Part shown: positions 51,817-61,700 of the stretch, one piece after another
How the letters are laid out: the number at the start of each line of letters is the position of its first letter
How positions within the stretch are numbered: the first letter of the stretch is position 1
DNA from: Liolophura sinensis
Lineage: Eukaryota > Mollusca > Polyplacophora > Chitonida > Chitonidae
DNA length: 64,000 nucleotides
NCBI RefSeq assembly: GCF_032854445.1
Contig: NC_088300.1
Coordinates: forward strand, 37,602,458 to 37,666,457
Direction of reading: 5' to 3'
Translations under genes and position numbers: made by a program
Notes under the pieces: model-generated
Told to the model about the DNA's origin: nothing
The model's database searches: none
Seen by the model: only the letters and a program-made list of their open reading frames with translations

Positions 51817-53239
51817 GTTTTCTGTTTTCGGAGATTTTTTTTTTTTTTTCTTCCCTCGTTCATCATTCTCAAGAGGCAAGTCTAAATGACGTTTTGCCGG
51901 AATAAAGCCTCTAGCTCGTGACTGCACATGTACATTCTATATTATGTATACCGCCTCGCACAACGTCGGTCGCAACCAAAACTATAGGGCATATGATTCT
52001 GCAAGCATCGGCAGAGTACGTCAAAATTTGAACTAGTTACTATGGTAACTGGTAAACAGTGTAGTTATTTTCTATCTCAACATCAATTGATTTTGTTTGC
52101 CGTATTTTAGCATTGCGTAACGTAAGTAGACATGTATCGGATGACCCACTGGGGTGCAGCCATCCACTATTTAATCCGCCTCGTATCGACTAAATCGCCC
52201 ATTGCCCGGTCACTGACGAGTGGGCATTACATAACAAAGAGACTGTAGTAAAATGCAAGCCTTGTGTAAATCCAATTAGTTTCCATTAGGGGTCCTAGGC
52301 CAAATAAAACCCGTGTTTATGTGGAGTGTTTAGCCTGTGAATTAAAGAGACCTGTGAGTAACGATACTGTAGTATACAAGGATTTCCCCAATGCCGGCGC
52401 TGTTTTCCTAGCTGCCAATCGCTGGACATGATTAAAGAGAAAGCGGGTTCAGATCACTTTCTTGGGCCTGTTTATTTGTACTATCGCCCTTGTCAACATT
52501 TCTAACGCCTTTCGGCTCCCCCTCAATCACACTTACAGATGCCTCCGATGACTATCATTATTTGGGCTGGTATTCGCCACCCAGTCACCTTGTGATGAGC
52601 TAGGACCATTACGCGTGGCACAGTTGCGTTCTTCTAACAGAACACTGATAAGTTTTGCCTACGCATGTTGGATATCAATTTACAGATATGCGACGCAGTT
52701 GGGATTATATAAACCACCAGACTTTTTGGATTTGTTGCCTATTTCCATATAAAACATTGCTATCGTATGTTCTTCTCAGTATATAGATTTTCATCGTTGA
52801 AACATTTGCATGTACTGCTCATTGTAAAATCGGCATGCTTTACTTTGTCCCCATAGCGTTTGCCCTTACCGAACACTGCCGGGAATTGTCATCAATAACC
52901 TGTTATAGGGGAGACAACTCTAGCGAGAGTGCTTGCACTTGTTATGTATTTTAACCGTGATATTTGATGCCTTAATATCGTGTACAATCCACGATGATGG
53001 TTTCTGTGGGGAAAGTTTTATACTGTATAGCTTACAGCTAGCGCAGTCGCTTGAACCCTAGGTGTGCTGCTCCATTTCCCCTGTGTTACATGTTCTAAAT
53101 TGGGAAGGGCATGTGATAATGTTGGGTGTATCTTGATTCAGTGGGGGTAAGCCGCAATGGTCACATCCAAACCGTAGATTGGATTAATACCCCAGTGACC
53201 TTGAGATCTTTAAGCCGGTCATCGCGCCCAGGTTCAAGT

Positions 53240-53249
53240 GGCACGTGCC
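53240..53249. promoter_or_regulatory. HES-type palindrome GGCACGTGCC
   Basis: Perfect 10-bp palindrome matching the preferred HES/HEY bHLH-Orange class B site. It lies 5.4 kb upstream of the Delta ATG. Confidence 0.5.
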
Positions 53250-53676
53250 TACTATGTATTTGTTTAGTGCTTTCACAATCTGTCATGCTTTTGGCGCAGC
53301 CAAAAAAAAAAGAAAAAAGAAACGGCTTCGAATGTGTTGTCAACGGACAGTCAATCAATAGGCAGATGTTAGTGGTCTCTGGTGAATAGTCATTATTCAA
53401 GCCAGGTCCACTGGACACTGAACGCATCAGAATGAGGCCCAGTTTCTTTTTTTTCTTTATCCCCGTGCTTTCAATGGGACAGTGGATCTTTGCTATTGTG
53501 AAGATCAAAGAAGACCAGAAGTTACTACTCAACATCCAGAACCATCAAAAAAAGCAGATCATTCTAATGTTCCTTTTTACTCTGTTTTGAACTGTAAAAT
53601 TGGCTGCCACCATTCATGGGTTAGTTTTGCAGCACGCGCGCTATCTGGTGACCATGCCAACCCCCAGAAGAGCCGA

Positions 53677-53702
53677 CCGGCACGTGCCGGACTTGGCACG
53701 AG
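53677..53702. promoter_or_regulatory. HES-type palindrome CCGGCACGTGCCGG with adjacent N-box
   Basis: A perfect 14-bp palindrome at 53677-53690 contains GGCACGTGCC. Five bases later GGCACGAG (53695-53702) holds an N-box (CACNAG), another site class bound by HES proteins. It lies 5.0 kb upstream of the Delta ATG. Confidence 0.55.
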
Positions 53703-54952
53703 ACTCCTGTTTACCCCCCTTTGGTCCTGTCTGATCTCCTGTAGTGTATGTATGTACTGGCTATCGTTCCTGCTGCATCTACCCTCTCACATAACCTCAA
53801 CTCGAAGCTGTCCAAACAGAAAAGTGACCAGAAGTTGAACTGACCAGCTGATAGTGTGGTAGCTTGCTGACAACAACTTCACCGTGTGTGTGGAACACAT
53901 CATATAAACTTAAGCGTGTAGGGCTTTCAATTACAAGACCTTGCTTTTCACAAAGTTCCACGTCACAAAAGATTGTCCTTGCAAATTATATCTTATTTCT
54001 ATTTATGAAATATGTATGGTATGTTTTTTTCACGGGCGTCCAGGTGAGGTTCCGTACATAACCAAAAGAAATCTAAGCGTTTTCTTTGTAAATAATACTT
54101 GTAGGCTGATAATACTTAAAACTAAGTAGATGTTGCTTGCAAACAGTTTTAGTTGAATAATTAGCTAGGAACATGTCATTCCAAAATGTATGCCACGCTA
54201 TATGATTCTTTCGGGTCCGCTTAAAAGAGCACAAACTTCATGCAGTTATTGAAAATAACCCAAATCTAGATGGATTTGAACCGATGATTTTGTGATCCTC
54301 ATGAAGATGTGAGTGCCCCAAGACTGGCGGTGGCTTGGCCAGTACATATGATGTAAACAAATGGCCATGCGCTAAACTCTGTTCTTTACAAAGAGTGATG
54401 TCCACATGGAAGTTGGAATCACTACCTTTCAACATAGTCACTGGCTATAACGGTTTTTAAGGGACACAATGCCTAGATTAGAGCTTTACCGCCACACGTG
54501 GCATCTATATGCCATTATGATATACCGTGTTTCTAGGGCGATTAGGGTGCGCGCGATCTTTTTACCTAGAGTTCGTCGGTCAGATGAAATGGATCTAATA
54601 ATATACTGCCTTTTATTGCCAGGGGCCCGGTGGCCTCATCGGCGTGCCTCTACACTATGTAGCCGTTTTATCGCAAGGAGCAGGTGCATCCACGTTTATA
54701 TACATTTAAGGCTCATGTCTTTTTGTTCGGCCTTAACGGCAGACTATTGTATACTGCATTGTCTCTTCAGGCATAACTGGATTTCACTCAATACTAGACT
54801 AGTATGAGCGGGACAGAGGTATATTGGCCGATGCCATTTCTTCTAGAGTCTTTTTTATGCCTCACTCGCCTGATTAAATATTTAAACTGATTCCACACGG
54901 ATCTGTATTGTTAATAAAATAAAACAAAAGTGACTGGTGTATGTGTGATGGT

Positions 54953-54975
54953 GGGGGTGGGGGTGGGGGTGGGGG
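54953..54975 (+). other. G-quadruplex motif: four G5 runs separated by single T
   Basis: Runs of five G at 54953-57, 54959-63, 54965-69 and 54971-75, each separated by one T. One-base loops make this among the most stable predicted intramolecular quadruplex types. It lies 3.7 kb upstream of the Delta ATG, between the HES-type sites. Confidence 0.7.
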
Positions 54976-55604
54976 AATAACATATATAGGACAGTAATGA
55001 AATAGGTAAACAAATCACTGTTAGATTGTTTGTGTCTATGGCGCGCCAAGCTATTGTATTTTGATTGCTCAAACATACCAGTATTGCAGTCTGTCTGCTG
55101 CGGTATTATACCAACAGTAAAACACAACTCGTCTACCGGCTATATGCATGCACTTAATAGGCCTGTTGTGTGTTATTGGTGTGAGACAACTTCTGTGCTA
55201 TTATTAAAAGTGGGACGTTTAATCGTTAGCCAGTTTTTAATTGATCCCCTGTGGTCCAAGTCAATTGTGTAAAGGTGTTTGCAATAAACTGGGATTCCTC
55301 GCCTATATAATTCATTCAAATATTAAGCCAGTATGCTTATCTTTATATATAGATATAATATTATCTATAGCCCAAATGTAATATAGCGGAATATGTCTAT
55401 GTATTTGCTGTTGAATTTAATCATAAGCTTACCTTATTGTCATGCATAAGGGGCACGGGTATTCATATCGCGAAATTGCTTTCTTTAAATATTAATAGAA
55501 TCGAATCCAATCAGTATGGTAATGTATTTGTATTTTAATAAGAAAAGTGACTTCGAAACGCACCCTTCAGATGAGAGAATTTTTAAAAAAAGGCGCACGT
55601 AGGC

Positions 55605-55904
55605 ATGAAGGTAAAACATCCTGTGCTGCCCCCAGGCGGTTTGCGCAGGTTACATCGCCTACTATGTCATCAAAGAGCCCCAAACGAATCCCTTTCTTTT
55701 ATTTGCCGCCTAAACTGTCCGCCACCTGCAGCCTCCAGCCCTGTACAGGTGACTCCTCGTACCCCCAGCAGGGGTTCGCCTGTAGAAGATCACCTTGCTC
55801 TTCCTACGGTATTCATAGAGAACCGTGTCGGCTTTGCGCATGGCTTCATCCAAGCAGATGGCCCCAAAAGACAGTTCTCTCAATCTCAGTCATACACCTG
55901 TTAG
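55605..55904 (+). other. Unrecognised 99-codon open frame, CpG- and GC-rich
   Basis: An ATG-to-stop frame with proline/serine-rich middle (PPPAASSPVQVTPRTPSRGS) and a less biased C-terminal part. GC is higher than in the flanks. I recognise no domain, and an overlapping longer frame (55547-55981) is also open, so coding status is doubtful. It could be a first exon, part of a non-coding transcript, or chance. Confidence 0.15.
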
Positions 55905-56021
55905 TACAGTTTAACTGGACCGCGCACAAAAGGAAAGAGGTCGCTAGATCTGGGGCTTTTGATCGCGCCACTCATCGATAGCTTGTCTTGCAGATAGCTG
56001 ATACCTAGCACAGCTCAATCT

Positions 56022-56038
56022 GACAGCCGGCACGCGCC
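56022..56038 (+). promoter_or_regulatory. Hairy-type site GGCACGCGCC within a 16-bp duplicated motif
   Basis: GGCACGCGCC at 56029-56038 matches the class C site of Hairy. The 16-mer GACAGCCGGCACGCGC (56022-56037) recurs exactly, inverted, at 58005-58020. Confidence 0.5.
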
Positions 56039-56406
56039 AAACTGTAGGTGGCAAAAAAAAATGTAGTTCGTAAAAACATGCACGTAGGTCGGCTGTGCTA
56101 GGTTGAGGGTGTAAAAATGGGCTACACACTACGGTATGACAAAGAAAACAGCATTAGTGTATTTGTTTGAAATAAACGCATAGTGCTAGCTATCTTTATA
56201 GTTGCATTTGTGTTTATTTTGAGGATTGTATGATATACATGAATATACTGGATATAGGGAAGCTCTCTGAGGGATACCATAACTGACCCATATATATACT
56301 TCGGTAAGGAGCACAGCTTTATGTAAATGGGGAGTGACTTGCGCCGATAATGAATAGTGCACCGCTTAACCGCCACGCGAATGCGGTCACGACGATTATA
56401 ATGTTT

Positions 56407-56523
56407 TTCACTGGCCAATCGCAGTCCGCAACTAGGCCTAGCTTTGTCCCGGAAGACCCCGCCCTTATTTTGATTGACAGGTCGTTTTTAGTCTGGCACG
56501 CGACAAACTCTGCTCGGCACGAG
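56407..56523. promoter_or_regulatory. Compact promoter- or enhancer-like block
   Basis: Within about 115 bp there are a CCAAT box (56415-56419), an ETS-type CCCGGAAG (56448-56455), a GC box CCCCGCCC (56457-56464), the PBX-MEIS decamer TGATTGACAG (56471-56480), a Hairy-type GGCACGCGAC (56495-56504) and an N-box-bearing GGCACGAG (56516-56523). The block is CpG-rich. It could be a distal or alternative Delta promoter or an enhancer. No exon is recognised beside it. Confidence 0.45.
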
Positions 56524-56874
56524 CAATTCGAGCTCTGTAGGAATGTCTTACAACCACAGCGAACTACAGCGGCCTCATTTCCTTATGTCTAGCAGGGATT
56601 ATCAAATAAAACAGAAACATCGCTCACCCGATAGACAAAATATCTTTGTGATCACGCTAAGTTCAAACAAGAAGTGATTTATTTTCTTCCTTCTTGGAAA
56701 AAAGTTTTCTAAACGAAAACCAAAGCTTGAGGACGGATTTCTTAGAAATCCTATACTAGCGTGTAGCTGTATATCTGAATAAGCTATGGCCTTCATGTAA
56801 TTGTTAAGTTTACATAACATATGTTGTTAATAGCGCGGGTAGACAGGTGTGGGGGTTTATGGGCGACACCTGAC

Positions 56875-56884
56875 GGCACGTGCC
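56875..56884. promoter_or_regulatory. HES-type palindrome GGCACGTGCC
   Basis: Third perfect copy of the GGCACGTGCC palindrome, 1.8 kb upstream of the Delta ATG. Confidence 0.5.
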
Positions 56885-58003
56885 AACTTTTATTAACTTG
56901 TCTTCGCATTAAGATGTTTTGTTTTAATAAGGGTCAGCTTTAATGACCCCTACAGAAACACACGTTTGCATTATCATATGAGGAAACTTCACCGAGCAAA
57001 ACAAGGAGCCAGCCTGCATGGCAAAACTGGGACATGCCATCACCTGTCACAAGATGTTATTCTTAATATAAAACCACATGAAATGTATCTATCTGACTTG
57101 TAGTGTTGCGTCGTGTTTTCATTGGCGAGTACAAGTCTCTTGTCAGAATACTGATAGCACGAACACCCACGAGACAAGTGAGAAATCCGTGACTTGGCAC
57201 TCCAAGAAATCTCAAGTCATGATGCAATATCACGGTCCGTTAGAATAAACTTAATTACTTCGAAATTTTAAGTGCTTGTTCTATTTGTGGACACTTTTAA
57301 TATACATTGGTAGGCAGACAAGGAATTAAAATTTCATTCATGCATAGCGTATAGTCATTATTAAACGTGCCATCGATTTCGCATGTAATTATTCGGAAAT
57401 GATGGTATAACAGGTTATAACTGTCACTAACGGTGCGTATTCATTGGGAAGGTTGACTTGAGGTGTGATCAGGATCCGCTATGAGCAGATGGTCTGCGGG
57501 GAAAAGCAGAGTCTCTGTGTGACGGTATGAGGTGTTGTATAGGAATTCATCTTTCCGGCCAACGGAGTTACATTACCAGGGGGAAATGACAAGATTGTCG
57601 TACAAGGTGTTTTTCTTGCTACAATGGCGTTTAGTCGACCAGATGGTAGAGGGCACACGCCACTATTCAACCCGCACGCGTTTCCTTTCCGTATATGGAA
57701 GTATTTTGCATGTGTAAACCCCAGTCACAAAGCCCGGCAGGTGCACCGCACTCGACAGCTGAGCCCACAAAAACAACCCTCTTTTTCTGCCTGGTCAACC
57801 CAATAAGATCCAGATTCTCTGTCTAGTTTTGATTTGTTCAAAGACAGTGGTGAAATTTTGCCGAAGGCACTGTGTGTTGGTCGCTTGTATTGTTTGTCCG
57901 TTATCCGGCTTTATGTGGACGTAAGAAACAGGTAGATTGTCTGAGACGACAGCGGCACAGACAGTTTCTGTATGGTCGCGACTATAGGCTACAGGTAAGG
58001 GTG

Positions 58004-58020
58004 CGCGCGTGCCGGCTGTC
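58004..58020 (-). promoter_or_regulatory. Hairy-type site (inverted copy of the 16-bp motif)
   Basis: Read on the - strand, 58005-58020 is GACAGCCGGCACGCGC, identical to 56022-56037. It includes the Hairy-like GGCACGCGCG (58004-58013). It lies about 250 bp upstream of the predicted TATA box. Confidence 0.45.
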
Positions 58021-58258
58021 TATCACAGGCCCGCTCCATAACAGATGTACCGCCTTTGATTTCACCGGCAAGGTTAATTTCTTCTAAGAAGTGGGTAGCG
58101 GGAAGGAAATGGCAAGATTAGGCTTCCCGCTGCGTAAAGGCACTTGAGGTAGTCTACCCTTTTGTTCTGGGCGACTACGCTTGTATTGTTTGTCTATTCT
58201 GAATGGATTAAGTATCATAGATTGTTAGCAGCCAGCTATTACTTCCAGTGGGCGGAAT

Positions 58259-58295
58259 TATATAAATCCCTGTTACCTCACTGTCCGGTATCATT
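58259..58295 (+). promoter_or_regulatory. Candidate core promoter of Delta (TATA box and initiator)
   Basis: TATATAAA lies at 58259-58266 and an initiator-like TCATTA at 58291-58296. The A at 58293 is 32 nt after the T of TATAAA, the spacing usual for TATA promoters. A GC-box-like GTGGGCGG sits just upstream at 58248-58255. If this is right, the 5' UTR is about 400 nt and unspliced. This is inference from motif and spacing. A downstream start near the second GC-box-like GTGGGCGG at about 58607 is an alternative. Confidence 0.45.
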
Positions 58296-58590
58296 AGTTG
58301 CTTAACCATCAACGTTGAAAGTTCGGTCTTCAAACCACTGGACACATCTATAACACGACCAGGTATGCTTGGCGACATTTCCACAACATACATGTATATT
58401 AGTATGCACACAGAATGTGTAATGTTTTTTTCCCATGACATGGGTGAGCGATGCATCGATGTATTTACACACTTGTGCATGTATCGTACTCGCTTAGGTA
58501 GACCCATGGCCAGCGTAGTATAGTATTTCCCCTCTCGAGATTTGTAGTAAAGCACAGCTGTTTGACCCGCGATTCTCTTGCTTGTAGGAG

Positions 58591-58600
58591 CTGTCAATCA
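58591..58600 (-). promoter_or_regulatory. PBX-MEIS/PREP composite site (TGATTGACAG)
   Basis: The + strand reads CTGTCAATCA, the exact reverse complement of the PBX-MEIS decamer TGATTGACAG. It lies 92 bp upstream of the Delta ATG, just before a GC-box-like GTGGGCGG. The same decamer occurs at 56471. Confidence 0.5.
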
Positions 58601-58691
58601 CCGGAGTGGGCGGAGCTAACCGATAACGAGGCTGTGGAAAGCCAAGTCAAGAAATAGTGAGGGACTTGGAGGCGAACAGTAAACAAGCACG

Positions 58692-58757
58692 ATGCGGTGG
58701 CGAGGAGCGTCGGGATTACTCCTTCTGTGGACATTGTATTACACTTTAATTTGTAAG
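58692..58757 (+). CDS. Delta: Delta exon 1: signal peptide
   Basis: Encodes 22 residues: basic start MRWRGASG, then a leucine/aromatic hydrophobic core ending LICK, as expected for a secretory signal. The donor is AAG|GTAAGA, a near-perfect consensus, and the exon ends in phase 0. The 204-bp intron that follows ends in a pyrimidine-containing acceptor TTTACAG at 58961. Confidence 0.9.
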
Positions 58758-61700
58758 GTAAGAATCTTGTCCACCTCGTTTCTTGTTGTTCGGTTTACAT
58801 ATATTAATGACTGTATGATCTATGTGCATGGTACCGGTATAAAAGAATAAAAGACTTCCAGGCACAATTGGCATCTGCGTAACTGTCTGGTGCAGGTATA
58901 AGCCCGGTGCATACTCACGTGCTGTGTACTACTATAGTAACCTACACTTCTCCATTTACAGGTGTGCTGTTCGGGTGTTTTTGATTTACACCTGAAATCT
59001 TTCCGAAACGACCGAGGACTCAACGCTGATGGACATTGTTGTAATGGACGCAGAATAAACAATTCTTGCACATCGACTTGTCGGACTTTCTTTAAAATTT
59101 GCCTGACCCATTTTCAAGCGCAGATAGCAGAGTCCACTTCGACATGTACGTTTGCGGAAAGCACCACGCCGGTTCTGGGTACCAATACTATTGACTTCAG
59201 CAAGCAGCTACCAGTGTCTGACTTCACCAACCCGATTCGATTCCCATTCAAGTTTTCTTGGCCGGTATGGATAAAATTACTTATTTACAAATCACAAGTT
59301 TATATTTTGTATTAATTTCACAGTTTTCATAATAAATGTATATTGTTATTGTCAGTTGTTGACGATAGTGTAAGCAGTTTGTTTTTTGTGTTGCATATTC
59401 AGGGCACCTTTTCTCTGATCATCGAGGCCTGGCACGATAGTACATTACAGGAACCAGTTACAGGTAAGTCTTTGTATTGGTACTGAAGTCTACTATTCCC
59501 TTTAAATGCACGCCATTTGCAATGTGCTGTCGTTGGAGAGGGAATCTTATTTTGGACCATGGATCTCTGATACAACAACAGTTCTGTGGACAAGTCTCCA
59601 GGTGAATGACTATGAATCGTTTATTCCATCAACTGTGTGAGATAAGTTGTGGATTTACCTGTGGATATTACCAAGATTGAGGAGCTTCAGATGGACAACT
59701 GTGTTGGATGGTTACCAGTTACCCAGTCCGCCCATATACTGTCGTCGGGCAAATGCTAAGGGTTCCAGGGCGGCCGATGACCGCCTTGCCAGTGGCACCC
59801 GGCCTGCCCGCTGACCCTACATAGGGTGGGCTAGAAGCGTTTGCCTGTTGCCCTCGGCCCGATTGTGACAGATGTCCTTTCAAATAATATCAGACTTCCC
59901 AATAAGTCTAATCATATGTACAAACTTTGACGATGTCGACTGCACCTGTTATCCACTATATATCGGACTATACCCAGCCGCCGTAGCTATGTTCCAATGT
60001 ATGTAGAGGTATAGTGTATCCTGGTTATTCAACTTATGATCAATCTTTTGATTGACAAGAGCACATAAGTAATTCAGTCTGTGTCGACATGGGCTAAAAA
60101 TCTCATGTACTTACAGGATTAATAGTTACAATGGTTTATATGCACTCTGCCTGAAACGGTCAGAATTAGAAAGAAGGGTTTAAATTGCATATTTGATAGG
60201 CAGTTTGATAAGGCAGATATAGCTAGTGCAGACTGACGGGAGAAGAAAGCCGTGAGCTGAGCACGTGGGATAGGGCCAGGTGCTCGTATAGCGACACTTT
60301 TTACTATGCATATATACATTGGTGTATGCATTAATTTTGACCACATTTAATGTGGATAGACAGCAGTCGGGCCCTACGGCCATTCTAGTGCCCTTTTATA
60401 TTTCTTTTCATCTCCGCCAAAATTGAGCTAACACGCAACAAATCGGGCTTAAAACACCGCTTGTCTACATGGTTACACTGTGCACAAGTAGATCCGCTGT
60501 TAACACTGCAGTGTAGGTACCCTCAGCTCGGGGGAAAAATAGACTAGCAGCTGCCGGTGAACGTAAACAATATAGGTGTATAGCGCGGGAAGACGCCTCG
60601 CTGCCCATTTACTACAGCTATCTTATCTGTCCTATATCCTTTCATGTCAAGATCTAGCCCAGTGTAGAATTCCGTTATACGGACGGTATACGTAAAGGTA
60701 TTAAATTTTAACGCCACAGAAGATTGCGGGTGCTCTCTGAGAAAAAAAAAATTATTCGAAATTTTAGGAAAGTTCGCTGGTTAGATGTATATTATCCACA
60801 GGTAATCTTCTGAAAATTAAAGTTTTATTGGGATCAAATAAGGATACATTAGCCTGTAAACGTGACAGACAGCTGTCAGCGGTGGCATTTGCTCGCCCAG
60901 CTGGAGGAGGAAATAGCTGGCACCTTTGCACAATGGTAAATGGTATAATCTTTAATTAGTTTACCTGGGATTGTACGCTAATCTGACTGTGACAAAGTGG
61001 TCATCGTTACAGGCTTAATTCTGTCTCCAGCTGTTCACTAAGCAGGAAGTCTTGTCTGTCACTATAACGTAGCCAGGTGTGCGTTTTACGTTAGTACTTC
61101 AAATGACATTTGTTTTTTTTTTACATCGTCAAAGTATACCATTTGGTTTTTTTCGTCTCTGTAGGCAGCCCACGGGAATTAATTAGTCGATTGGCTGTGC
61201 AACGGTCCGCTAGAGTCAGTGATCAATGGAGCTCGTTTAACCGAACTTGGGCATTCAAAGATTTACAGTACCAGTACCGTGTCTCTTGCGATGAACATTA
61301 CTATGGACCAGGCTGCTCAGTGCTGTGCCGGCCGAGAGATGACCAATTCGGTCACTACACCTGCAGCCAAAACGGAACTAAAGTCTGCAACAATGGATGG
61401 TCGGGCCCTTACTGCGATCAAGGTAAGAAATGAATGGCAAGCATGTGTCGCACCGAAAAGCAAGTAACTTCCCGCACAAAATTGTACAATCTTACTTCTT
61501 AGTGTACGTTGACCCAGCTTTGGCCATACAAGTATACGCATACATCATCATGAATGGGCCAGCCTTTTATTTTGCATGTTGGCGGGGAATGGCTGTGAAT
61601 CATTGGGGAGTAGCTGAATAGGCTCTTCTCAACGCTCCAAACTCAGGTGTCTCGATGCGAAATTGTACGGCAGCTTGTGTTACTTGTCAACGGGGCCAAG

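Larger units (their letters stand above)
43700..58258. other. CpG-rich, mostly unique upstream region of Delta; no supported gene
   Basis: No recognisable coding exon, RNA gene or transposase. CpG is frequent here, in contrast to the left part of the window. Contents are the regulatory motifs listed separately, a short repeat at 45694-45759, a minisatellite at 50294-50492 and a truncated SINE at 50722. Open frames at 43519-43812 (-), 46183-46560 (+), 49141-49479 (+), 55547-55981 (+) and 58208-58597 (-) match no family I know. They are best taken as chance. Confidence 0.6.

Noticed and set aside
54240-54320. tRNA-like B-box on the minus strand (GGTTCAAATCCATC)
   Set aside because: No matching A-box or cloverleaf could be built; probably an old repeat or chance.
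56003-56103. 12-bp inverted repeat (ACCTAGCACAGC / GCTGTGCTAGGT) with 77-bp spacer
   Set aside because: Arms are short and the spacer shows no element; not enough to call a transposon.
58208-58597. 129-codon minus-strand frame over the Delta promoter
   Set aside because: No recognisable domain; it overlaps the predicted promoter and 5' UTR of Delta.
61219-61541. Frames overlapping Delta exon 4 in other frames or strands
   Set aside because: Shadows of the DSL exon; the spliced Delta frame explains the conservation-like composition.
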